A stretch of DNA of 64,000 nt from Atopsyche davidsoni. Lineage: Eukaryota > Arthropoda > Insecta > Trichoptera > Hydrobiosidae. Where the stretch lies: contig JAILWY010000009.1 in NCBI GenBank assembly GCA_022113835.1, forward strand, positions 1,525,501-1,589,500, in the 5' to 3' direction. Below are positions 47,593-58,469 of the stretch, piece by piece. The notes under the pieces are model-generated. The model worked only from the letters and a program-made list of their open reading frames with translations, was not told the origin of the DNA and ran no database searches. Numbering within the stretch: position 1 is the first letter of the stretch; each line of letters begins with the position of its first letter. The position numbers and the translations under genes were made by a program.

Positions 47593-48523
47593 ATGCATAA
47601 ACGATCGACATCACCCCGGAAAACCGATGCAGCCGAAGAAGTCGAGGCTGTTGTCGAAGACACCAAAAAATTCATCGATAAAGCTATCGGAGAAATAGGA
47701 AAAACATCTGCTATGCAACAATTAATATTTGGATCTGTCACGGGGTGGTAAGCTGTCACGTAATAAAAGTGCAATAATGATGTCATATTTTGAAATATTC
47801 TATTTTAATCCGAGTGATATTGCATCAAAACTTCGATGCGTAGGATTGTGTATAAAAACTCTCGATAAGTGTTTCCACGCAATTTAAGCGTTCAATCTTG
47901 CGATAAAAAAAACTAATTTTTATTTTTTTTAATAGTAACATTTTAAATGCATAAATAATTTTATTCGACATTATACATTTTTTAATGGTAGCATGGCTAT
48001 CATTGCTATTAACATGTTTTAAATGTATAATATTGTGGTTAAATAAATGTACCTACTTAACATGCAGGTTTACTGGGTTCATTGCCATGAGAATGGGTAA
48101 ACTCTCTGCTATGGGCTTCGGCGGTGGAGCGATCGGTCTGCATATAGCTCACCAAAAAGGATGTATTGATTTAAACTGGGACAAAATCAATAAAAAAGTC
48201 GACAAGCTCTCTGACAAAATCGAAAAAGAGGCTTCTGGAAGTTCCCCTGCTTGGATTGACAAAGTAAGACACAAATTCCAAATACTTTTATTATTGATAA
48301 ATTAAAATGCTTCACCTATTAAATGGGTAATTTTCTTTAGGTTGAAAGGTTTGTCGATCGTAAGCTGGATAAAGCTGAAGATGCTATCAAGAAAAAGCAA
48401 CTGAAAGCTAAGAAGTGGTATCACTCTGTCACTGGTGATGAGCATTACCGAGCTACAGAGACTCACGTATTCCTCGCCTCCTTCGTGGCTGGTTTGGCTA
48501 TAGGTCTGATGTGTGGTCGTTAA
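47593..48523 (+). CDS. FUN14 domain protein, paralogue b (FUNDC1-like, longer)
   Basis: Exons 47,593-47,747, 48,068-48,263 and 48,341-48,523 join to 177 aa. It is the same family as its neighbour: GSVTGWFTGFIAMRMGKLSA, then GGGAIGLHIAHQKGCIDLNW, and an intron layout with the same phases and an exon 2 of exactly the same length (196 bases). It differs in a longer N-terminus (MHKRSTSPRKTDAAEEVEAV) and a C-terminal insertion of about 35 residues rich in lysine (KKKQLKAKKWYHSVTGDEHY) before the last membrane segment, FLASFVAGLAIGLMCGR. No LC3-binding motif is visible at the N-terminus. The pair arose by duplication; the longer copy may have a different partner or place. The mitochondrial outer membrane is expected from the family. 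Confidence 0.9.
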
Positions 48524-49125
48524 GTGGCCAGGAAGAAAATGTTGAGTTTTTCATGTATGAATACATTAAAAATAACCTTAGTAGTTTTCTCCCTTATTTA
48601 AATAAACGTGTATATTTCCATGTTTTAAAGATATATGATGCTTTATATTTACTCAACGCACATGAAATCTCAAATATCAGTATTCTATAAAAGCCAACAA
48701 ATGAAAATAATAACCTCAATAAGTAAGGATATTTTTTAAGATATTTCCGAGTTGCATATGAAGATTAATAAACATACTCCGTGTCAACATTGAGGCTTCT
48801 CCGGCTGATAAGTTTTAAGTTTTATTATTATAATATTTCTGATTAATTTATTAAAATAGTCACTAGATCCTTTTATTTACCAATTTAATTTATGTATAAG
48901 TTAAGAAATCAATCCTGGTACTTAACTGTTTTTGTATATTTTTATTGTTATTTAGATGTTAAAAAATAAACTCTTTAAATAAAAAAATTCTTTCTTTTTA
49001 AGCCTGATTTTATCATTTTTTAAAAATTTATAATGAGCGAAATAACATTATAGCTGAAAACCACATAAGAGGCTATAAGGTATGAAGTAAATAAATATCA
49101 GTCTGATTTATCAGTATTTATTGTA

Positions 49126-50835
49126 TTATGATGATACATAGATCGTTTTATGATTAATAAGCTTCATTTCAGTGTCACTGCCAAAAGCATCAAATGGTGA
49201 GTCGCTACATTCGGAAGGGTCATTTATAGTCTCAGGATTAATGACAATGCTCCTTCTTTCAATAAGTTGCCGCTCTACGGACAGGGGAAGTGATAGTCCA
49301 GACAACTTCACAGCTAAAGATCTCTTCTTGCTGCCGATGTCCTTCCTTGGTTTCCTTTTCCCTTTTTTTTTAGTTTTGATAGTTGGATTTTCATGTTTAT
49401 CTATGTGAAAATTCAACTTGTCCTGCAGAAAAATGAATACAATAAACATTTGTAGCGATTTGTTGTAACAGTGAATTCCACAAAACTGAGTAATTTGTTG
49501 GATTCAACTAGAATATTGTAACTCACCTGTGTTGATAATTTGGCTTCACACAGGTTGCAATCAAATGTTTTTTCTTTATGCACAGCCTGCACGTGGTGAA
49601 TCAAATTAAACTTCAAAGTGTAAAACCTAAAATAATATACAAGTATAGATTCTAAATTGTATATTATCAGGAAATTTTTAAACAATGTTGTGAGAGTTAT
49701 TTTGATTTATGCAAAAATTAGAAAGTATGGTTAGAACAATTACTTACTTGACACAGTCGCTGTAAGGACAGGGATATACCTCCGATGTGTCATGAGTTTT
49801 CATGTGCCTCAAGATGTATGCTCTTGATTGAAATTTCTTTTTACAGATATCACATATGAATTCTGCAAGGAATGATCAGTTATGTAACAATTACATTATA
49901 ATTTTTTTTATACAATTTCAAATAAAAATTACCATTGCTCAAATGTGCTTCTTTTTTATGCTTTAAGATAGCAGTCCACCTCGTAAACACTTGCCCGCAG
50001 TGACACTTGTAACTTTTATGGTGACTCCTGTGTCTATACCGTTCTGTTTGATTTGGAAATGTCTTATCACAAAGGTCGCATCTATAAGAATAATATTATT
50101 ATGTAATTACGTAAAACTATTTCAGCAATAGGCAATTCCAAACTCCAAAAAATCTAACATACTTAAATGATTCAATTCCTGTGTGCATATAGTTATGAGC
50201 AGCAAACACACTCTTTTTAGAAAACCCAAGTTGACATACAGTACATCTATATGGAAAATCGCTCTGATGTTTTCTCACTATGTGCCTTTTTAGATTTTGA
50301 CAGTGCCAGAATACTTTTGAACATTGAGGGCATCTAAAAATTTAAAAAAGTTAATGATAGTAATAACATCCTATGTAAAGTTTTATTAAATAAATCAAAT
50401 ATTACTGTTTGATATATATTAATATTTCAATGAGATTTAATGATTATGGAATACTAAATCAATTTAGCAAGAGTTATTGTTAATTTCCATACTTATAATC
50501 TTTATTTGGTGAACTTCTGTCCTCGTGTGCAGTCTTCAAATGTCGTGACAAGTGTGCATTATTAGTATATGATTTTCCACATCCATCAATTTTGCAAGAA
50601 AACGGTTTCTAGAAAAAAAATATTTTGAAAAATCTTTCGTTTTAAACTCGTGGATAAGTAGACTTGTAAGTTTTCATACCTCCCCAGCGTGAACTTTCAA
50701 GTGAGCAGCTAATCTGTATGGACGAGAAAATATCGAAATACAGTCCTTGAACGTGCATTGATACCTAGGGACATCTTTTTTCTTACGAGTCTTAGGTTCA
50801 TTTAAATTGGAAGACGAGTCTACCGGTTCAGACAT
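49126..50835 (-). CDS. TfIIIA: Nine-finger C2H2 zinc-finger protein, TFIIIA-like
   Basis: Seven exons on the minus strand (50,835-50,680, 50,608-50,493, 50,333-50,163, 50,081-49,933, 49,862-49,748, 49,626-49,527, 49,422-49,126) join to 367 aa. There are exactly nine C2H2 fingers in a row, from YQCTFKDC near residue 25 to FDCNLCEAKLS with HIDKH near 290. Nine fingers, the length (human TFIIIA is about 365 aa) and the two-residue and four-residue cysteine spacings mixed as in TFIIIA support transcription factor IIIA, which binds the internal promoter of 5S rRNA genes and 5S RNA itself. The basic tail KTKKKGKRKPRKDIGSKKRS is a likely nuclear signal. Fingers are irregular and linkers mostly not TGEKP, as usual for TFIIIA. 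Another nine-finger factor is possible. AATAAA follows the stop. It is divergent from the GILT gene. Confidence 0.85.
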
Positions 50836-51509
50836 GTTTTTAAAAGGTTATGCTTGAGTACAGATACAGAAATAATATATCAAAGCCTTAAAAAACAATA
50901 AATGTATACTGATAGTTGAAAGCTAACAAGAATATAAATCAATATATTAATCTAATGCGTTCATTCTGCCATCAACATATAATAATAACAACGATACACG
51001 TGATTTAAATGAAACGCGAATGTCAAATAACACAGCGCACATGCGCCATATCTCCAATAACTGACATCAGTTGATTGGAAATATCTATGGATGAAAAAAC
51101 AGCCATTTTTACACCTTCCACAAACTAAATTATAATTATTCACAAAGTATTCTGTTAAACCACACATTTCTTTTTTAAGTCGCAGCATTTATGTATTTAA
51201 CGAAAAATATATTATAAAAAAATATTTAAAAAAAACCGTGACATCGTGAACGTACTTTCAAGATTTTAGGTACTTTTATGAACAAAGCTATTGACAATTT
51301 ACAAAGTTGACAATTCAGCTCAATGACATTTCCACGGTAGCCGCATTTCGTTCACCTTATCTTGTTTTTTTTTTTATTTCGGATTGCCATGCACGTGATA
51401 AGAACTTGTTACACTAAAGGCAAGAAAAAAGACCCCAAGCACAGTGTGTGTTGAGTGCTATGGTAGTTGAATATTAAGTTAGTCATAAGTAGTGAATTAT
51501 ATTTATAAA

Positions 51510-52882
51510 ATGGGGACATCTGGGACAACAAGATTTCGTGTGATAGTTTTATTATTGCTTGGTCTAATTTTTTGGCAAGTTTATAAATTATACCCACGTC
51601 AATTATCGTTAAAAAATGAGGTATATATAAAGGTTCTTCTTTTAAATTTAACTCGCACATATAAATATCATTTTACATTCAACGAAAATGTTTACAGACC
51701 GGCGAGATGAGCGACATTTCGCGTCCTGAAAAAGTCGTAAAGGCTGCTGTGTTCTACGAAGCTCTCTGTCCGGACTCTAGGCATTTTTTTATTCATCATC
51801 TTCAAAGTACATATGCCAAGTTGAAGCCCTACATGTCAGTTATTCTCATCCCATATGGAAAAGCCACGGTATGCTTACTATTTATTTATTAAAATATTTG
51901 TGGATAAAAGCAAAATCTCTGATAATATATTAATTATTTCGAAATTCAATTCTGAAAAAGGTTTATTCAAAAACTCTTCAGATACAGCAGTTGATTTATA
52001 TTATAATGCATAGTTAATTCAACATCAATATGTAAGTGTAACACAATGCTATTATTTTGCAGACATCTATAGGTGCTGATGGTAAATTAGAATTTGAATG
52101 CCAGCACGGTGAAGTCGAATGCTATGCAAATAGGATACACGCTTGCTCTATTGAAGCTATTTCTGATGTAACTGAACAGATTGCTTTTGTTAACTGTATG
52201 ATAAAAGATAATTTAGATCCAGAAAAGGCATTAATTCGGGTAAGTCTTCTGAAATATCTTATCCTAATATTGTTTGAGGTTTTTTCTAGCATTATGTGAT
52301 CACAAAAATATAAATATTTAATGTTTTATGTTATATCGTAGAAGAAATATAGATTCTTGTTAAATTAAGTTTTGCTGTGGTAAAGTCAGAAATGGATACA
52401 ATTTTCAGTTGAACCATTACCAATTCAAAATTTACATACTCGAGGCATGTGAAGTCACGAGGCTTACTAATGCTACTGCACCTACAAAACCATTTTTTTG
52501 TATTTTTAGCTTTCAAAAGACTTTATTAGAATAAAATGGAGTATTACAAAAGAAATACCAGTTCCATTAAAGACTTTATTTGTTAAATTAATTTGTAAGA
52601 TTTGTCGATTGTTTCATAACTTGTATTTTTTAGTGTGGAATATCGCTTTCGGTTGACGTCAATCCCATCGGTGAGTGTGCTAAAGGATTACACGGCCTTG
52701 AATTATTGAAAAAGCACGGGGAGGCCACTCATGTTGTCAAGCCATCATTCATACCGACAGTTCTGCTGGATGGATCTAAAGATAATCAGGCAGGGATATT
52801 GAAGAACTTTATTTTGCAAGTTTGTGAACATTTTTCTTCTCCCAATAAACCCTCCGGATGTAATAAATTTTCTTTTGTATAG
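51510..52882 (+). CDS. GILT-like lysosomal thiol reductase family protein
   Basis: Four exons (51,510-51,620, 51,698-51,868, 52,063-52,239, 52,634-52,882) join to 235 aa. The GILT signature CQHGEVECYANRIHAC at residues 107-122 fits C-Q-H-G-x2-E-C-x2-N-x4-C exactly. A hydrophobic N-terminal stretch (VIVLLLLGLIFWQV, residues 12-25) is a signal peptide or membrane anchor. GILT proteins have a thioredoxin-like fold and reduce disulfides in lysosomes at acid pH. The active site here is CPDS (residues 61-64) in place of CxxC, so only the first cysteine of the redox pair remains; the cis-proline is probable in KPSFIPTVLLDG. CxxS forms can act as monothiol enzymes or have lost reductase activity. It is divergent from the zinc-finger gene, 675 bases between start codons. 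Confidence 0.93.
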
Positions 52883-52999
52883 AAAACAAAACAACGACTA
52901 TTGTGTTGTGAAATTATCATCTTAGAGAGATGATAATTTCTTTAACAGATCAGAAACCTAATAAGGAATGCAATTTGTATCTCTATGTACATTTCAATT

Positions 53000-55060
53000 T
53001 TTATATATTTGCAGCTTGAAGAATACTTTTTACTTATGGTTTGGTTTTGATTCTATTTTTAATAAGTATGCAACCTTTTAATTTTTTAATTATTGGAAGT
53101 GAGATATTTTAATAAGTATTAATAGAATTTAAATGTCATTTTACATATTTTAATGCTATCAATTTAGCAATAGGTACTAATTTATAGATCAATGTTTTTA
53201 CGTAAAGCCAAGTTTAACAACAATAATTGTGTAAATTTAAGAACAACTTTAATGTAAATATTTTTTTTTTAAATCAACTATAAAAATAAAAGCATGTGTG
53301 TTTATATGTGAAAAAAAAAAAAACAATCTGTCAATGTTTTTTTAATATCAAAGAGCTTTTAGCTTATGAGGGAATAGGGCAATCTTATCTTTTAAGGTCT
53401 ATATAATGATGATAACGAATATTTAAATCTGTATATTTTGTAAATATCAAAATTCTTAAATTTATGAAAGGTTAGGTTAGGTAAGGTTAGTCTTATAAAA
53501 ATGCCGATGAAGTATTTATTACTTGAAAAAAATACTATGGCAGCTCTATAAAAATGTAGATTTTTAATGAACTAATATTAAGTCAATACTTTCCATTAGT
53601 TTTAAATGCAATCAAGATACTTCCATAAATTACTTATAAGAAATCGATCTTTTATTTTGTTACGAATAAGACTGAATGGATTGATTTTATCAAAACTTTC
53701 GTAGTCAACTACGTATGTATTTATATTTAAAAATATGATCACAATTATTAAGAATTATTTAGTTTACATTCAAGTGATGATTAGTAAAAAAAAATATTAA
53801 TAAACTAATAGTATGTCATAAGGTAAAAAAGAGATCTAATGTTCTTCGTGGTCATGAATCGTTAAAATAATACACATCTTATTTTTATATATCAGTCACA
53901 ATCACTTTTATTCCTTGTTAGAATAAATAATTTTTATATAACATATTATTATATAGTCAGAAGCTGGAGTTTTATATGAATCTGTCGTGTAATTGCTCTT
54001 TCATATAAGAACTTAAATATTATGTACTTCCCAAGTGAATGTAGCTTGTCAAAATTAGACTAAAGATTTTATAAAATCTCAACTTTAAAGAGTACTTAAA
54101 ATTTGATAATGCTCAGTTTTTCTGACAATGTGTGAACATATTCAGATATAATACATATCGAAATAAGTCTTAATTACTTAAGGGAAGAACTTTTATGCCA
54201 TACAATCCTTGTATATATTTAAATATAAATGTCAATGATGTTGTGTGGTAAATAATGATTTTTTATGAACAATTACTTAAAATGTATCTTAACCAACAAA
54301 ATGGTTTCGTAGGTTTAATAACAGCTGTGAAATCAAATAAATGTGTAAAGTTTTTTTTAACTATTCAGTTATATATTTTGTTTTGTATAATGGAAAATAA
54401 ACACTAACAAAAAATAAATTTTTATATTGTAGAAATATTATGAAAAAATTAAGTCTTACATTCCTGTGATCCAAATCTTGTACATGAACATGTAGTTTTT
54501 TGCAGTTGTAATAAAATCAACTTGCAGTGATTAGAAGCAAAATTATGTTTTTATTCCCTAATTGATAATTTATTAGCTAGGTAGTATAAATCGGTTGCAG
54601 TTTTTAAATTTTTCTCATTTCCCTTGAAAAAAGTGACATTTCTGACAGTTGTAATATAATTTCTCATTAAAATATTTTTAATACCTCCACATTCCATATT
54701 TATTTTCCATACTGTATAGGTATATCGTTCCTCAAAATATTTTAATAAAAAGATAACCTTGGAAGTAATGTGTTTTTATTTATGCAGAATGAAGAAAATC
54801 TAAAAATTATATGGTGGAACCAAATTATAAGCAATATTTCTACGTAATATATACTGATTGACATTGATGAAAGAAAATTGTGTTTTACCAAGAACTTCTT
54901 GTCAAAAACAGTTATAAAATTGTAAGCACAAACTTTTATATCCACTATGGTGATGTTCGAAGTAATGAAACGACAAGGGTGATGTGGAAATTATATTTAA
55001 ATTCTAAACATCAATTTATTATGTACATTTCTTAATATAAAAAATAAAACATTTTTATGT
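53000..55060. other. AT-rich intergenic stretch between GILT and SPF45
   Basis: I see no gene here. The left part is likely 3' untranslated sequence of the GILT gene (an AATAAA lies at about 53,285). A GGTTAGGTTAGG-like word at about 53,469 resembles insect telomere repeat but is too short to mean much. Confidence 0.6.
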
Positions 55061-55064
55061 TTTG

Positions 55065-55070
55065 TTTATT
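55065..55070 (-). terminator. Poly(A) signal overlapping the SPF45 stop codon
   Basis: On the minus strand the last codons read GAA TAA ACA, so AATAAA occupies 55,070-55,065 and contains the stop codon. Another AATAAA-like signal lies downstream, so use is unproven. Confidence 0.45.
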
Positions 55071-57769
55071 CTAAAAGTTGAAGCCCAGCAAACTTCTCAA
55101 CAGAATAAAACCCGGCTTTCACTTGTCTTCCCCCGAAAAATCTTCCATTAAGATCCACAACGGCTTTAATTGCACTTTCAATCCTTTTGAACTCTACAAA
55201 TATTCTGACAGCCTCGTCAGCAGCTACTCCTGGTATTTCAAATATGACCACTTTAATAACATCTCCATATTTAGTGTTGCATTCATCTTTTACTTCAGGT
55301 TCCAAGTCTTCATCCACATCTCCCGGACCGACCATATTCTGTAAAATAATAATTTTTAAAGTTTTGCTGTCTAACTTTTTGATTCATAAATTGCTATTAA
55401 TGTTATGTTGATTGAAAACTTATCAAATGATTCAATAAGAGATTATGTTTCGAGATTCAAGTCTGTAAAAACCCTTTCAACCTATCTATCAACAACCTTA
55501 CTATTTTTTTCCAAAAATACTAGATGCAAATAGACACAATTCAGTTTTGAGCATCAATTAAGCTAGGCCAGAGATATCCGTGTAAAACATAAATATTTCT
55601 GTAGAGTTTTGTGTTTATAACCTAACATTAATTAAAGTAATTTAAGACAACCTACCCTGAGTAAAACAACTTTACTCGGACTCTTCATGATTTCTGTTAT
55701 TGTGGGTTCTGGCTTCAGTGGAACTGGTATCAAAGGATCACTTTGTAATGGTGGAGAACCTATCCACAAAAAAAACTATTATAAAACAATGAAAAAAGAT
55801 ACATGAAAATAAATGCAAAATATAAATGAGACCCTTCTTAAGAAGAAATGTAAAAAGTATAATTTAATTAAGCATATGATAAGACCTGGACGTGGAGAAA
55901 GACAAAGAGGGGGTGGAGGAGGCATTGTGCTGCCATCTTTCTCGTGAATAATTCTCCCTCCTCGTTTGGACGTTTTTTCGACTTGTAGTGCGATAGACAT
56001 TCCTTGCTCTTTTTTTCCCAAGCCTTGTCCTTCCTGAAATTTAAAACACACTATGACCTTATGGTAATATCTTTTAAATGATTAGGTATCAGAGGTAAGC
56101 AATATCAGTTTAACATTCCCAAAAGAATATGCTATTATATTAAATGCAATGCTAACAACTGAGTTTTCTAGTTTAAATTTTGAATTCAGCAAAATTATAG
56201 GAGGTAATTATTTGAAGGTTAACCACAGTATAAATTTATTAAAAAAAACTTTTACACATGCAAAACTTATATTCATTGCAGTATATATGCATTTTTAATC
56301 GAATTGAAAATGTGCTAATGAAGTATTCATTCAAAGTATATAGAAAATTAGTGCCTTGAATCCATATTTAGCCATAATTTTGGCAGCCACTGAGCTGGCC
56401 CCGTAGCCCCCGACAGAGATGCCAGGCTTTTCGATGGGTCCCATGGATGACAGGTATCCAGGTGACGGAGGCCCTGACTCTTGCAGTGAAGGGGGAGGTG
56501 CTATAGCAGCCCCACCAGTACGGGTGGTGGGTGGTGAACGTTCCATTTCATCTTCCACTGGTCTCTGTAACTAATGTTAAAAATATTTTAAAAGAAAACA
56601 TGACAGTATGAATGTTCAGGACAAAACAACAACAGATATTTTAAAAAAACAACCCCGCTTTTCATTATTATTTTCTTTCTTCTCAAATTAGATAATAAAG
56701 TCCTCAAAATTATTGTTTCGTTTCATCAAAAGCAAGATTAGTTTTGAGTACAATCCTTTCTACTTACTTTCATGTTTATTTTATAGTAATATACAAGTTT
56801 TACATGAAAATATATTTTAAAATATGAAATAGGTGATACCATAGTTTTTTCAGGTATGATGTCTTCTCCGTCTCCAAAACGAGATTTACGTTTTTTATGA
56901 TTCTTTCTTTCTTTATCGTCTTGTTTTTTATCAATTTCTCTATCTCGGTGTTCACGCAATTCTGAAGAGTAATTATAATTGACAATAGCATTATCATGAA
57001 GAGTGCATTAGGCACAGAAACAAATTATAAAGGCTTTTGACTATAAATACTAATTAAGTCTTCTTATTTAAAAAAAAGTTTTATTAAAAAAAATTATATC
57101 AGCATTGCTTTGTAAATAATTAATTTATAATGCCTAGTGCCAATGATGGAACAGATTATATGGTACCAAATTTAAAAACAAAAAATTACGTAAAATAACC
57201 AATAATCACTTTTCACCAAGAAGAATGGTAATGAAGAAAACCACTAATAACGTAAGCATTGATGATTAAGCATTTAAAGAAAATAATAAGACTAGAAAAA
57301 AATAACCTTTAACAACTTTATCATAATCATTGGGCCACATGGGATCATATTCTCCAATGATATCCCAATCAAAGTCTTTCATAGATAATAAAGGCTGCAG
57401 TGCAGATACAGGTTTCGACGTCTGGCCGACAATTGGTGTGATTGGAAAAAGGGGATCATCTTCGTCTCTTTTGCTTTTTAAGTCAATCACAGGTGGGAGA
57501 ACCTATTTAAATAGTTAAGTAATTAGTAGTTAATTACTGAAAGTTTAGGTTTTATAATACTTGATTTGTAGCATAGATTTAATATTATTTATCAATAGTA
57601 ACAATGAAATTACTTGAATTGCTTTTCTTTGAGAGTCGCGTTTAGGTTGTGTCGTGGCAGCCTTTTTTAGTTGAAGCTGTGACTGCAATAATTTGATTCC
57701 CGAAGACCATGCTGCTACCTTGTCAGTATTCCTTCCTTTCATCCCATCGAAATCATCGTAGAGAGACAT
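55066..57769 (-). CDS. Spf45: SPF45 (RBM17), G-patch and UHM splicing factor
   Basis: Seven exons on the minus strand (57,769-57,614, 57,502-57,307, 56,961-56,840, 56,564-56,355, 56,033-55,886, 55,759-55,656, 55,338-55,066) join to 402 aa, the length of human RBM17. SPF45 acts in the nucleus in the second step of splicing and in alternative 3' splice-site choice. The start MSLYDDFDG, LLQSQLQLKKAA, and EYDPMWPNDYDKVVK are family marks. The G-patch spans about residues 211-255 (KIMAKYGFKEGQGLGKKEQG). The C-terminal UHM-type RRM begins NMVGPGDVDEDL and holds NGRFFGG, the R-x-F motif that binds ULM peptides. Intron 4 needs a GC donor (AAG|GCACTA), described under findings. AATAAA overlaps the stop. 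It is divergent from Greatwall. Confidence 0.97.
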
Positions 57770-58469
57770 TTTTAGAGCTTATTAAAGAAGCCAAAAGCTG
57801 AATAGTGAGCAATATACTTCAACTGATAAAGCTTATTTATAGTGTGTATGCTTTTGAGAACGAAATGCTTAATAAAAATATTCGATCTTTTGTATAACCC
57901 CAAACGCAGTCAAGTTTTTCTATCATAGTTTTTTGTAAATGAAATTAAAATAATTGAATGCATTTAAATAATGAACTTTTCAAAGAAATGTAGGAGAAAC
58001 AACACGAACAGATTCACTTTAACTTTGTGATTTACGAATTTTATACAAAATCAAATGACATTAGAAAATGTTTCAAAACGTCAAACACTTTTCATAGACA
58101 GCTTTTATCAGCGACCATAGAACACACACAAAACAAAAATAACGTTTGTAGACAAAAATAGTATTTTATAATAAATAAAAACCGCAAATCAATAGAAATT
58201 TTTTATAAAATAGTGTTTATATAATAACGAATGTGTATATTTATATCTGAATAATAATTAAAAATTCTTTTTTTATACATATTCATTAGCCATATTTCGT
58301 GCTGAAAATGTCATTGTCAACAGACACACTGGTCAACAGGCATTCAAATTTCAAAAGCTCGCTAATTGACTCATTTATTAATTTGTGGTGATATGTGTAG
58401 GTTATGCGATTACTTAGTGAATATGTAGTATATCATTTGATTGAATACTATTATAAGCTAAAATAAGCC
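57770..58469. promoter_or_regulatory. Shared upstream region of SPF45 and Greatwall
   Basis: 700 bases separate the two start codons. The stretch is AT-rich, with no clear TATA box placed for either gene. A bidirectional promoter is inferred from the layout. Confidence 0.35.

Noticed and set aside
53468..53492. Interstitial telomere repeat
   Set aside because: Only two to three imperfect TTAGG units; such short runs are common by chance and in introns.
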